From: Mauremys mutica
Lineage: Eukaryota; Chordata; Testudines; Geoemydidae
Direction: 5' to 3'
NCBI RefSeq assembly: GCF_020497125.1
Contig: NC_059079.1
Span: forward strand, 51,843,114-51,907,113
Length of the DNA: 64,000 nucleotides
The notes under the pieces are model-generated. The model was not told the origin of the DNA. It made no database searches and saw only the letters and a program-made list of their open reading frames with translations. Within the stretch, counting starts at the first letter, position 1. The number at the start of each line of letters is the position of its first letter. Of the stretch, positions 11,911-24,318 are shown piece by piece. The position numbers were made by a program, and so were the translations under genes.

Positions 11911-12024
11911 GATTTGATTTGTAGTGTGGCTGCAATAAGCAATGTGGCCTTGTCCTTCCCTCCTTCCCCATCCCACCCCACCCCCCCGGGCTACCTTGTC
12001 CGTTATCTCACTTTTTTTTTAACA

Positions 12025-12064
12025 AATAAAGAATGAATGGATTCAAAACAATAAGGACTTTATT
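12025..12064. terminator. Facing poly(A) signals of the two convergent Harbinger genes
   Basis: AATAAA on the plus strand at 12025-12030 serves the Myb-like gene. TTTATT at 12059-12064 is AATAAA on the minus strand for the transposase gene. The signals lie about 30 bases apart and would make the two 3' ends overlap. The minus-strand signal is conserved in copy A (3193-3198). Confidence 0.55.
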
Positions 12065-12166
12065 TCCTTTGCCAGCTGTGGTCGAAGGGGGCAGAGGGAT
12101 TGGCTTACAGGGAAGTGAAATCAACAAAGGAGGCGGTATTGCATCAAGGAGAAGCACACACAACTG

Positions 12167-13431
12167 TCACTCCATAGCCTGGCCTGTCATGAAACTGCTT
12201 TTCAAAGCCTCTCTGATGCGGAGCATGCCTAGCTGTGCTCTTCTAATCGCCATGGTTTCTGGCTCCTCAAAATCGGCCACCAGGTGATTTGCCTCAACCT
12301 CCCACCCTGCCATAAACATCTCCCCTTTACTCTCTCAGATATTATGGAGCACACAGCAAGCAGCAATAACAATGAGAATATTTGTTGCGCTGAGGTATAA
12401 CCTAGTCAGCAAACAGAACCAGCGAGCTTTTAAATGGCCAAAAGCACATTCTACCACCATTCTCCACTTGCTCAGCCTATAGTTGAACTGCTCCTTATTA
12501 CTGTCTAGGTTGCCTGTGTACGGCTTCATGAGACATGGGAGCAAGGGGTAGGGTGGGTCTCCAAGGTTAACTATTGGCATTTCAACATCCCCTATGGTAA
12601 TTTTTTAGTCTGGGAAGTAAGTCCCTTCTTGCAGCTGTTCAAATGGTGCAGAGTTCCTAAAGATGAGAGCATCATGCACCTTTCCTTGCCATCCCACGTT
12701 GATGTCAGTGAAACATCCCTTGTGATCCACCAGTTCTTGCAGCATCATTCAGAAGTACCCCTTGCGGTTTATGTACTGGTGGCAAGGTAATCCAGTGCCA
12801 AGATAGGGATATGGGTTCCATCTATTGCCCCACCACAGTTAGGGAACCCCATAGCAGCAAAGCCATCCACTATGGCCTGCACATTTCCCAGAATCACTAC
12901 CCTTGCTAGCAGAAGGTTACTGATTGCCTTGGCTACTTGGATCACAGCAGCCCCCACAGTAGATTTGCCCACTTCAAATTGATTCCCGACTGACTGGTAG
13001 CAGTCAGGCGTTGCAAGCTTCCACAGGGCTATCGTCACTCGCTTCTCAACTGTCAGAGGAGCTCTCATCTTGGTATTTCTGTGCTTCAGGGCGGGGGAAG
13101 GCAACTCACAAAGTTCCATGAAAGTGGCATTACGCATGCGAAAGTTTTGCAGCCACTGGGAATCATCCCATACCTGCAACACTATGCGGTCCCTCCACTC
13201 TGCGCTTGTTTGCTGGGCCGAGAATCAGCATTCTGCTGTATCAACCTGCCCCACTGCTGTAATGATGTCCCATTTGCCACATCCTGTGCTTTCAGGAATG
13301 TCTGTGTCCATATCCTCCTCTCAATCATTCTCGTGCTGGCAGCTCCTAGGCAGGTTCTGCACATACTGCAGTATAATGCGCGAGGTGTTTACTATGCTCA
13401 TAACAGCAGTGGTGAGCTGAGCGGGCTCCAT
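12167..13431 (-). pseudogene. PIF/Harbinger transposase gene of copy B, broken but with DDE residues encoded
   Basis: The start ATG is at 13431 (MEPAQL). The N-terminal part is frameshifted near 13330-13360. A clean frame from 13182 down to 12769 encodes the helix-turn-helix-like region (TVEKRVTIALWKLATPDCYQ, VGKSTVGAAVIQVAKAI) and the first catalytic Asp in GGAIDGTHIPI (D at about 12822). A frame break near 12775 follows, then in-frame stops TGA (12751-12749) and TAA (12607-12605). Frame 12580-12335 holds the second Asp in LGDPPYPLLP (about 12559) and the Glu in VVECAFGHLK (about 12451). The C-terminus extends to TGA at 12169-12167. The length without breaks, about 420 codons, is normal for the family. 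Chromosomal copies like this are inactive. Confidence 0.85.
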
Positions 13432-14526
13432 GCTTGCCGTGCTATGGCATCTTCATGGGTAACCCAGGAAAAAAGGTGTGAAATGATTGTCTGCCATTGC
13501 TTTCACAGAGGGAGAGGAGACTGACGATATGTATCCAAAACCACCCGCAACAATGTTTTTGCCCCATCAGGCATTGGGAGCTTAACCCAGAATTCCATTG
13601 GGCAGCAGAGACTGCGGGGACTGTGGGACAGCTACCCACAGTGCACCGCTCTGTGAGTCGATGCTAGCCATGGTATTGAGGACGCACTCCGCTGACTTAA
13701 TGCATTTAGTGGGGACATACATAATTGACTGAATAAAATCGCTTTCTAAAGATCAACATCTATAAAATCAACCTAATTTTGTATTGTAGACATACCCTAA
13801 GTATTTATAAGGGAATATTGCAAGAAATGAGATAAGTTTAATTATTCATATGTATAGCAGAAACCTGAATGCTTTCAAGGTTGGGTATTTTATACAATGG
13901 AATTTGTATAAGAAACCTCCCATATTAGATATACAACAGTTTCTGTCCTATATTCAAAGCCCTCAATGAGATTAGACCTAGTTACTTGAAATATTGCCTC
14001 TCCCTCACTTTCTCCTCACTGACAGTTGACTTCCTTTAACAGCTACATTCCACTGGACCCATGAAACTGTCAATCAATAGGAGAAGGCTCATGAGCAGAG
14101 GAGATGGCACTTTCACCTCAGCTGGACTACTTCTTGTGTAACTCCACAGGTATGATTTTGGTCCAATGGTTTTTTCTCAGTAGGAAACATGCATGTGCTA
14201 AGAAAGAGGAGATGCTCTGAATCTACTAAACTTCACAACAAAATAGCTCTTAACTCCAGAGACCTTTGTGGCATTTAGAAAGTGTTTAGGCATAATTTTA
14301 GTGTGCACTGCTTTGGGTAGTTATATTGTATCCTGCAGATCGGTGAGGTAATCTTAATGTGTGTGACTATCTTCACTGTATTAGGTACTATCCAGACCAG
14401 CAGCCAGAATCAATTAATTGAAAAAGGAGATTTGCAGGACTGGGACCATTTAAAAAGCACTACATTTCTAAACCTCAAGACCTGATTTTCATTGCCCCGT
14501 AATTGGTGTAGGTGTTTACACTTGGG

Positions 14527-14605
14527 CAAAGTGAGTGCAAAGTGGGGGTAAAAATGCTACCAAATGAAAATGGCAGCATTTTATGTCTGCTTTGCATTCA
14601 CTTTG
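14527..14605. repeat. Hairpin core of a small MITE-like element
   Basis: CAAAGTGAGTGCAAAG on the left pairs with CTTTGCATTCACTTTG on the right. The inner GTAAAAATGCTACCA pairs with TGGCAGCATTTTATG. Arms of about 36 bases with few mismatches enclose a loop of about 8 bases. The flanks (TGATTTTCATTGCCCCGTAA) look repeat-like, but the element ends cannot be fixed. Confidence 0.5.
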
Positions 14606-15544
14606 TCCTGATATAAAGGAGGTACAGGGGCCTCTTTGCCTATGTCACAAACCTATTGGCAACATTATTTCTCAAGCTTATCAGCTTTGAAGATCCCCTC
14701 ATAGTAATGATACTAGTTACATAGTAGTTGTCTCCACACACGTATGGTTAATACAAGCACTGCTCTTGTGGTGACTGTGCAGTCATCACTTATTTTCATT
14801 CCTGCTTGTAGAGAAGATACAGTTAATTGATGAAATCCTGGCCCCTCTGAAATGAATGATAAAACCCCCATTGACTAAAATGGTCAAGGCACATGCTTTT
14901 TGTTTGTTTCAAAGTTGAGTATGCTTTCAACAAATGTCAAGTTTCTTAAAGGTTTCATTTAAAAAATTATTTCTAGTTCAGTCCTATGGTGTTCAGAATT
15001 AAGTTTTTTGTTTTAATTTGTTTTACAATCCAGCACCTCCCATGGATTCATAAAATCCTGCACTGACTACCTGTATAACTTAGAACAAGATAATTAAATG
15101 AGACAAGAATTGGGTCAGAAATAGCTGCTACCAACAGTAGCATCAATGATCCTCATTTACCCATAGGCACTTCAGACATAGGAAGTTTCTAAATGTTACT
15201 ATTTTTATTCAATGAAGTCAACATTTCTGGGAATAAATTCATAACATCAACCAGTTAGTATAGTTTTCAGCAATTTTAAGTGAGGGAACCATTCAAAGAT
15301 CTCAGTGGAATCAGTGATGCTGCATCTCTACATTTCATCTGTTTCCCAGAGGGCCAGGAAGTTAAAATGTTTCACATGATGCTATGTTTAAATGGCTTAA
15401 AGTGCAGCAGTATGTTAGACAATATATTTAATGATGCTCATATGCTTCACATAAGATAATTAAAGAAAAATATATGTTTCTACTCAGGTATAGATTTTCA
15501 GTGAAACCCAAGTTGTCATTGTTCCTTCCCAAAATATTTTCACT

Positions 15545-15665
15545 AAGATTTAGTCCCAGATGCAACTAAGAATTTAAGCATGTAAATAGTCCCATTGACT
15601 CTTATAGGACAGGACACATTCTTAAAGTTAAGTACACGCTTAGGTAGTTCATTGGTTGGGGCCTA
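15545..15665. repeat. Old dispersed repeat, second 'TTAAGCATG' copy
   Basis: TTTAAGCATGTAAATAGTCC, CCATTGACTC and TTAAAGTTAAGTACACGCTT recur in the style of the copy at 9110-9300. It is a diverged, non-coding, probably palindromic DNA element. Confidence 0.35.
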
Positions 15666-18600
15666 AGAGATTAATTATTCCCTATTACAGACATATCCAT
15701 GAGAGGATGGGTAAGTGGTCCAAGAAATCCCTTCTTATTAATTTATAGACAGTTTTTAAGGAGTTGGGGTTTTTTAGGAGGCCTGTGTAACAATGTCCCA
15801 AATCCTGTAGCTCTCCAGGTTTTATGGGAAAGTGAACCCCCCAATCCCACAAAGTGTTGTTCCACATGGCTGCTCTGAACTTCTCTCTTCTTTGGCAGCA
15901 GCTGTGCACCCCATCCCTTTTCAAAAGCCCCTTTGTTCAGAGGTTGCGGGCACAAGTCCACCATCAAGCCCCATTAATGTGAGAGCAAATATCTGTCAAC
16001 TATTGAGGTGACAATGGCCTGAGCAGTATCTCCTCCCTCTATCAATCTGTATGGCTCTCAGAACTCCAGTGTGGCAGATTCCACAGATTCCTATGAAGGT
16101 GTGTGTCATTACCTGGGAGATAGTAGTGCTCTGCTTCCGTCTCTCACAGGAATCATCCATTCAAGTCACAAAAATGGAGATAATCATTATTCTGAGGCAG
16201 TCAGTTAAGGTATCAACTCTGCCTTAGGTCTCAAGTAAAAATAAACCAGGGGGTCAGAATGTGGGAAGGGAGACTGGCAAAGCCTATTCCATAGTGGATG
16301 CTTGTGGACAAAACTGCCACACAAATGTCAATCTATACTCTGAAGAGGTTGGATTTTAACTGCAACTTGATACTGTAGGGAGTGGTGCAGCTACGAAGGA
16401 AGGTGTGTTAGAGGAGATGTGTGGTACTGTCCCAACATGCTTTGTACTTGACACTGATCAAATTGTCACTTCCTTGAGTACCAAAGTTAAACATCAAGGA
16501 GTAAAATCAGTTAACTGAAACAAATAAGAGTGGTTACTTTTAGTATTCTTCAGAATTAAAGTTGAGTTATGCTATCATGAATTTATTCAAGATGGTTCTT
16601 CTTGAGTAATTATGTCCATTCAGGATTTGTCAATACAGTTTGCTATCAATTTTCACTTTTAACAGTCTGAAATGAGTTCAGGCGTGCATAAAATTGACTT
16701 TATTATTCTCTTTCTGGAAGCAATAATACTATGATTATTTAATCAGACAATTAAATTTGTTCTAAGAGTTTAATTTAGTGCCATACTTTGGATGAACTAT
16801 GCTCAAAAGACTCAATGAAACTTCAAATGTTGATTTTAAAAAATGGTGGGGTTTTTATTCTTAACTTTTACCCATTTTTCAACCATCTCTGAAGCATTGC
16901 ATGCAAGTCAACATATGAAGGGTTATGGTATTTGTATACATTTTTATGGCATTCATCATAGTATCTGGATGTTGGAATTTAATTGAGATATTGCATATTC
17001 CAAAGGATAAAGGAAATTCTAGGAACAGGAAAAGGTCATGTGGTGCAAAAATGTCTATCGTCTTTAAGGTTTGTCCTAGTCCAACTTTCCTGCTTTTCTA
17101 CCCTATTCAGTTTTCCAAACATTAATCTAGAAAAATTCTTTTATTCTCTGTCCTTTAATCACTTTCCTAAAGCATTAAGATTTTTTTGTGGTTGATTTAA
17201 AGTACTTACGTTATCTTCCAGTACCCCTTATTCTTAGCTAGTTTGATGGAAATCAGCTGATGAAGTAGTATGGATGAAGAAAATCTACGGGACAGATTCA
17301 GATTGCAGTTACCCAGATGAAAATGGGAAGTAACTTTACCAAAGCCAGTGAAATTATTGCAGATTTACATTGGTGTTATGGAATTCAGAGTCCAATACAG
17401 TGTTTTTAATGCTTGCTGACAAGCACAAAAGAATAAGTGCAAATAATACCTTTCCCTCAGATGTAAGGTACCCCTTATACAGAATATTCCCCTTATACAT
17501 CCTATCTTAATAGTGTTGATTAAAAAAAATATCTCTGGGAACCAAGAGCACTGTTTGGTAAATCTATAGCTGGATGTCCTACTGACCTCAAGAAGGCACT
17601 TCTTTTCTGTTAAGACACTTGAGGATTAGCCTACTCAGGATTAAAGCTTCTCTGACTCTTCAGGGTATATATAATACCACCAGGCGAAAAGACTGTTAGA
17701 TGTTGAAGTCAATATAATCATTTATTCAATAGATAAAATCCAGTAGCAAATGCTTCCGTCATCTGGTTATGTCAGTACAGGATATGTTATGAAATGAGAT
17801 CAGGGCTAATAAATAATTCTGATAGTAACTGAGCTGGCTGAGTGAAGGTCATTGGCATAACAATCAGCAATATGATATAATGCATGTATATGACAATCTG
17901 AGGTTTTGTAAGCTAGTTTACCTGTCAGTGGTGCTATTATCTCTGTCATTAGGGGGGGGAATTATTTTATATTTTGCTTTGGGAAATTGTTTATTTTTAT
18001 TACAATTTAACATTTCCAGGTAGAAGCACAATAGATTAATGAAGAAACAATAGTCAAGTAATGTTTTCTACCAAAATGGTAACTCATATGTCAAAAAATA
18101 AAAAAGTAAAGGTCTCCTAATATGGGGTTAGCAACAGTCCTATAGCAAAACAACAAGATTCCTAGCCAATGTTAATTGGTGACGTCAATTTACATGATTT
18201 GATGATCTTGTCATGAAAGAATCATTTAGTTCAAGTTTCCCTGTTTGTTTGAAAAATGAATTTTAGTGCTGGTGGCAACTGGTAAGTTAGTCTTTTTTTA
18301 TCCATAGGACAGATATAACAGTGTAAGCTTGTGATGCCAACTCATTTCATGTAGGCCACAAAGCAGCCATCACAGGGTAACTGTTCTGTTTTCTATCAGT
18401 TAATGCCTCTAGACTGCAAAGTTACTGGAGTTTAAATAGTCTGCAAAATTTTATTTGTTCACCTATTTAAGGGCCTAATCTAAGGCCCTTAAAGTCCAAC
18501 AGAAAGATTGTCTTGGACTTGAATGAGCCTTGGATTAGGCCCATTCAGTGTGTATATCTATATAGCTACATTCAAAAGAATTACTTAGTCATTACTAGCC

Positions 18601-21600
18601 TATATCATTTCCTTTATTTGAACCATGATTTTTAAAGTAAAAAGATCCATAGCAGGGGCCAAATCATCTGGTCCGTGCTCAGAAAGGACTAAGTACAAAA
18701 TTAATCCTCTCCATTTTCTGAGCCATCTAATCCCCCAAAGTAGGCCAAATCATGACATGCTTAATTAGTTCAACTCCGTCCTTAGGCAACATTCCCATTG
18801 ATGTCAAGTAAGAACTGAGTTAGTACTTCAGGATTTGGATCCGTGTTTGGGAAATTGAAATGTAAACTGAATAGCTAAATAACAGCAGAATATATATGCC
18901 AGTTAATTGCAATCTTTCCTAGGTACTCTGATTTTTTAATAACGTCCAGCACATTGAGCCAATACAACAGCTTAGTGACACATTTCTAAAGTATTTCAGT
19001 TGAATAATGAAAGTAGAGTCTAACCTATTATAATGTGTAAAATGTGCTAGGTGCTGAGCAGTGAACAAATCTCATTAGGTCATATTTTCTCAAACCATCT
19101 GAATAATAATAGGCCTCATAAACTGCGTGCCAAAAATCTATGCATAGCTATTAATGAAAAAAAGTAAGCTTTCCATTTTATTTTTGCAAAGTTATTGTTA
19201 TGCTGCATGTTAAAAAAGTGAGATAGTTTCATTCGTAGAAGAGTATGTTAGTAAATATATATAAACCAGCAGATTTTGAATTTCCTGCATAATATCTGTA
19301 TCTCTTTCCATTTAATTAATCAACCCTCAGTGAATCAGCCTTGATTTATGAGGTTCATCTGAAGACATTGTTCTAATTCTGAACAGTAAATTATTTATTT
19401 TTTCTAGTACACATCAACTCAAAATCAAAAGTGACATTTTAAAATTGGAAAAGTAAACTCTTTAAAACTGCTTATTCAAGATTTTTTTTTAAATCCAGTT
19501 CTAGCAGCTTGCATCTTCAAGAATGTGTGTGATTTGGGATACCAATTAGACAGCTTGCCTAGGGCATGCCAGTTCCTTAGCTGTCTAACAGACAACTCAA
19601 TGACCCATTGTAATTTGATATGTAGTGTTTGGAAGCTCTTGTTAATATGGACACTGGAATGTGAATGCTACTTACAAAATATGCATTTTGGGGAGGCATT
19701 AGTGACTAAGAAAATATACTCTGAAAATGGTCTGGAAAATAAAATTGTAGAAATATTCAATTTCAGCTAAGACATATTAAAAATTATTTGAGAGACAACT
19801 CTTCCACGTTTAAACAATCAAGCAATAGTGACTATTTCCACTGGTATTGAAAAGGAATGAACTGATCAACCCTATTAATCTGCATGGCAATGCTTCCAGA
19901 TTTTTTTAACTCTTGCATATAACTATCCTACCATGGCTTCTTTTTTAATTAGACTGCTAGGGACCCAGTGCCCATAATTATGTACTGAATTAAGGCTTTG
20001 TGGTGTAAAAGCTCCTGAAATTTGATTATAACACAGTTTGAGTATATCCTTCTGTTTTGAAGGTGAACCGTTAAAAGTAATACACTTGTGCATAAATACC
20101 TGGAAGATCAGGGCCACTGATGAGTAGACAGCTTCTAAAACATGAAATCGAGTCTGCATGAGAGTGACTGGTTGCACAAGAAGTTAGTTAGGAAATGGAG
20201 TCCTTTTGAATTTTAAAAAAAAATAATCCCTTTAGGTAGTATCACGTCTTCCAGAAGATATGATATGAAACAGAAAATAGATATCAAATGGGGAGAGCAT
20301 TTCCAAACTATCCACATTGCCTGATTCTGTGGACATGAAACAAATTTATTTCTCAGTTTTGAGGAGTCATCACATCCTAAGTCTATTGATGACTTTAGCT
20401 AAGGAGGGACATAAAGTACAATATATAGTAGAGAAGTGCCTTTAACTCTTCCTTCATAGTACTAACAAGGCATTTGATAGTTGCTGAAGGGGAAAGTAGA
20501 TTTGAATTCCCCAGTATGAAGCCATGACTGGGCTCAATAGCAGATCCCAAGAGTCTAGTAGATCATTTGCTAGATATCAGCAACTGAGATTGTTTATTTT
20601 CTGGTTAGAAACTGGAATATCATAAATTTATTATCATGCTTATAACAAGCACCAAAACCCCCCGAAAAGTCATGAATTTGGCTATATTTACAAAAATAAC
20701 TGCTGGTTAAATAAATTATAGCAACTTCACAAAGAAAGGAAGGTTGAGATCTCCACATCATAACTGACTTGGCTGTTGCCTGATCCGTTAAGTTCTAAAG
20801 GTTTTGGTTAAAAGCAGTTTAGAGGATACTGGATGGTGTAAGTGAGACTAAGCTATAGAGCCACCCCTATGCTGCTATTTCAAATGCAGTCTGAGTTAGT
20901 AGGGACCAGATAGTCTGAGTAGGATTGAACCTTGAAAGTTAAAAATGGCTACGTTGAGGCATTAGAACAAATTAGTTCATTTCTCAACCTTGGCCATGCC
21001 AGGACCCACCTCCTATATGGACAAATTCTAGGTGGGATACCCCTTCCGTTTAGTAATATGGGAAGGACAGGTTGGTTGTGACCTCCTGATACTTGTTTGG
21101 AACCTGCCTGGGGGTCACGATCCTGACGATGAGAATATGTAGATATTTTTGAACAACTATTCTCTGAAAAAGTTTCCAGAATTCACCACCTTTCTCCACA
21201 CCTTTTTAAAATGCCAGTGTGCTGCAGGCCAAGGATGCTGTAGTTTGGGAGAGTGCCGGTTAGAGCCAAGTATCACCTGACTCAACTCACTTGCCATGTA
21301 ATACACCTAACCAAATTCACTTTGTACTAGTTGGAATATTGCTTCTATGAGTGTTTCAGTCTTAGGAAGTTCCAATATTTTAGAGGATATCAAGGATATT
21401 AATGTATTAATTGATATAGAACTCAGTATGGGAATTGCTCACTGTGAAGTTCATAACAGGATTCCATTATACCAGAAAACTTGCATGTGAAATTTTATTT
21501 CAGTATACAACACAGACATGTAGAGCAAAATGGAGCCCTTGTGTAACTCCATGGACATCAATGAACTTACACTCTTGATGAATTTTACCCATTAAACCAA

Positions 21601-22277
21601 GTGTAAAAGGATTCTCTCATTGAGTTTTAATGATCATCTTTGTTTTTGCATAGCAGAATGCCTATATCAATAAGTATAATTGTCATTTAGTAACTTCATA
21701 TCATATTCACTGCCAAGTTGCTGTGCCAACTAAATCATTTTAACATGCTTTCTTTGTTCCTCCCTACTTGAAAGTCTCGTGTCCCATTAGACCACTGCCA
21801 TGGGCTACTGATCACTATAGTAGCTTCCACTACCAAACATAATCAAAAGAATCAATTACAAAAGAAAGAAATCTATGCAGCTCCCACTTTCATAGGCTTC
21901 ACAGATTCTTTGACAATGGGCAAACTGCCTCCAGTAAGGTCACACTTCCATTGTTAGTAACTCTACTAAGAATGATATTGCTTTGATTGTGTCTCAGCTG
22001 CTGGGGCTTACTTTCTCATTAGCAAAAATACTGACACTCACGTTACGCACACTGAAATACAGAAGCAGCTCTGTGTGTGTGTGCACAGAAAGGGCACTTT
22101 GCTAAACTTTAAAAAATATTCTAAATCCAATTTTACATACCTTTCACAGTGCTAGTTACTTTCATCTATAGCCAAGAAATTTTCCAATTGTTATCTTTAT
22201 TAGTCACCTTTGGTCCTTCAATAACTTTGTAACTTTCATAATCTCAAAAGTGAAGAAATGATACTTACATAAATATA

Positions 22278-22372
22278 GTGGGCCAACCTCCAATCTGGGG
22301 TAAATTGATGTTGATTTCAATAGGGCTATGCCAATTTACATCAGATGAGGATCTGGTCCAATATCTCTACTA
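22278..22372. repeat. Old dispersed repeat, 'ATTTACATCAG..ATCTGGTCC' type
   Basis: ATTTACATCAGATGAGGATC followed by TGGTCC is nearly repeated at about 46284-46305 as ATTTACACCAGCTGAGAATC plus TGGTCC. The preceding sequence in both copies has 'ATTGATTT/GATTTCAATAGGGCTAT' words. It is probably an ancient short DNA element. Confidence 0.4.
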
Positions 22373-22439
22373 ATATTTAAAAAATCATCCTCACGTATTT
22401 GACAGATGCTCTCTGATTGTGTTTTTATCCTGTTGCATT

Positions 22440-22730
22440 TCAGTGTAATTTTTTAGAAAGTTAATCTTAAAGAGAGACAAATTCAGACTGGAAATAATAT
22501 GCAAATGTTTAACAGAGAGTGTTATTGGCCATTAGAACAACTTAGCAAGGGTTGTGGTGGATTCTCCATCCCTGACAATTTTTAGATCAAGTTTGGATTT
22601 TTTCCCCCCTGAAAGATATAGTCTAGTTCAAACAGTAATTAATCCAGGGAAGTCCTATTGCCTGTTATACAGCAGGACCAGCTAGAGGATCACAATGCCC
22701 CCTTCTGGCTGTACAATCTATGAATTAAAT
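22440..22730 (+). mobile_element. CR1 LINE fragment, ORF2 end and 3' UTR
   Basis: Words of the CR1 ORF2 C-terminal coding region (AACAACTTAGCAAGGGTTGT, GGTGGATTCTCCATCCCTGA) lead to a degenerate CR1 3' end (AATTAATCCAGGGAAGTCCT, CAGGACCAGCTAGAGGATCAC, CCCCCTTCTGGCTGT). The truncated 5' start is typical of LINE insertions. Several stops show that it is old. Confidence 0.7.
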
Positions 22731-23491
22731 CCAGACAGAGAACAACTATTTTTCTTTATCTAACACCACCCCCCATTCCCTCCCTTGCTTCCTTCCTTCC
22801 TCCCCCAATTATAGGATAAAGAATTATACCTACTGACAAACTCAGAACAATTCAGAGTTTGGGGAAAAATCTATAGATCTTTACTAGGATAGTCACTGTT
22901 CATATACGCAGTAATGTGTCACATTCCATGTGTTTATTAATGCTGAATATCACATATTAGCAGTGGCAGTGTATTTGAGGGCCTACACAGTCTTGTGTTC
23001 CACCACTATTCAAGTAAATCTCAATTTGGTATGGTCATGTCTTTTTATATGTTTTAATGTATGTATTTATTTAAAACTGTTTTTGTTGCTGCAGTTTGCT
23101 AACCCGATGGGCCATATTTTCAAAGTAGTCCAACAAAACTGCATTTCAAAATGTGGGTACTCATGTTTTTGCACACACATTTTATACTTTAGTCCCTGCA
23201 TGCACCAACTATTAATTTGCATACACAAAACTGATTTATTGGAAGCACAAAATCATGACTATGAAAAAAATTATATACACTTATCAGCCTAAAATCATGG
23301 GTGCAATTTAAAAGTTCATGTTGAGGCTCATTTGGAAATATGGACCGACAAAGCCTGAATTAGCAAAATGAAAATAGCGAAAATGTTCAATATAATTAAA
23401 CTGAAAGCCATGCCACATAATTTGAAGATGAATATAACTTGATTTATTTGTGAACTTGTAACTTTTATCTTTATATATGTTTAAGAAAGAT
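22731..23491. other. Non-coding interval with pyrimidine-rich run and possible MITE
   Basis: Contains a (CTTC)n-like pyrimidine stretch at about 22780-22805. Between about 23105 and 23310 there is MITE-like sequence (GGGCCATATTTTCAAAGTAG, then CATACACAAAACTG). The 120-codon open frame at 22930-23292 is AT-rich with many Cys, Ile and Leu codons, and no domain or splice context supports it. Confidence 0.35.
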
Positions 23492-24318
23492 GAATTCAAA
23501 CTGGAACAGGTACAGAGAAGGGCTACTAGGATGATCCGAGGAATGGAAAACCTGTCTTAGGAAAGGAGACTCAAAGAGCTTGGCTTGTTTAGCCTAACCA
23601 AAAGAAGGCTGAGGGGGGATATGATTGCTCTTTATAAATATATCAGAGGAATAAATATTAGGGAGGGAGAGGAATTATTTAAACTTAGTATCAATGTGAA
23701 CACAAGAAGAAATGGATATAAACTGGACACTAGGACGTTTAGACTTGAAATTAGACAAAGTTTCTAACCATTAGAGGAGTGAAATTCTGGAACAGCCTTC
23801 CAAGGGGAGTAGTGGGGGCAAAAGACATATCTGGCTTTAAGACTAAGCTTGATAAATTTATGGAGGGGATGGTATGATGGGATAGCCTAATTTTGGCAAT
23901 TAATTGATCTTTAATTATTAGCAGGTAAATATGTCCAGTGGTCTGTGATGGGATGTTAGAGGGGGTGGGATCTGAGTTACTACAGAGAATTCTTTCCTGA
24001 GTGCTGGCTGGTGAGTCTTGCCCACATGCTCAGGGTCTATCTGATCGCCATATTTGGGGTCGGGAAGGAATTTTCCTCCAGGGAAGATTGGCAGAGGCCC
24101 TGGAGGTTTTTCGCCTTCCTCTGCAGCATGGGGCACGGGTCACTTGCTGGAGGATTCTCTGCAGCCTGAGGTCTTCCAATCACAATTTGAGGACTTCAAT
24201 AACTCAGACATAGGTTAGGGGTTTATTACAGGAGTGGGTGGGTGAGATTGTGTGGCCTGCATTGTGCAGGAGGTCAGACTAGATGATCATAATGGTCCCT
24301 TCTGACCTTAAAGTCTAT
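23492..24318 (+). mobile_element. 5'-truncated CR1 LINE with ORF2 C-terminus and 3' end
   Basis: Begins inside the end of the reverse-transcriptase ORF. LEQVQRRATRMIRGMENLS is read from 23495 before a TAG. The open frame 23585-23767 encodes FSLTKRRLRGDMIALYKYIR and ends in a stop, where the full-length CR1 has [21 protein letters not shown] long 3' UTR follows, ending CAGGAGGTCAGACTAGATGA, CCCTTCTGACCTTAAAGTC and TATGAGTCTATATATAT. The truncated 5' end and 3' repeats are normal for CR1. It belongs to a different subfamily from the copy at 36535-41136, whose tail ends in TTCTTATG. Confidence 0.88.

Larger units (their letters stand above)
9723..13797 (-). mobile_element. PIF/Harbinger DNA transposon copy B, near full length
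   Basis: Flanked by TAA (9720-9722 and 13798-13800). The left end is GCCCTGGCCTACACTACGAG and the right end, reverse-complemented, is GGGTATGTCTACAATACAAA; both lead into TTAGGT. At 4.1 kb it holds a Myb/SANT-like gene on the plus strand (10072 to about 11910) and a transposase gene on the minus strand (13431-12167). The genes are convergent, and their poly(A) signals lie within 40 bases of each other. Strand is given by the transposase. Both genes carry stops and frame changes, so the copy is fossil, but all three DDE residues are still encoded. It is inverted relative to copy A, 4.3 kb away. Confidence 0.9.
13801..22435. other. Long unique AT-rich stretch
   Basis: About 8.6 kb without a recognisable gene. 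It contains a hairpin element at 14527-14605, a dispersed-repeat copy at 15545-15665, and a possible further old fragment near 17290-17400 (GATTTACATTGGTGTTATGG). A dispersed-repeat copy lies at 22278-22372. No (TA)n or minisatellite longer than about 20 bases is seen. Open frames of 60-85 codons, such as 19525-19770 and 19923-20177, show no domain and lack convincing splice context. Confidence 0.5.

Noticed and set aside
22930..23292. 120-codon plus-strand open frame
   Set aside because: AT-rich with biased Ile/Leu/Cys composition and no domain. The second half overlaps MITE-like sequence.
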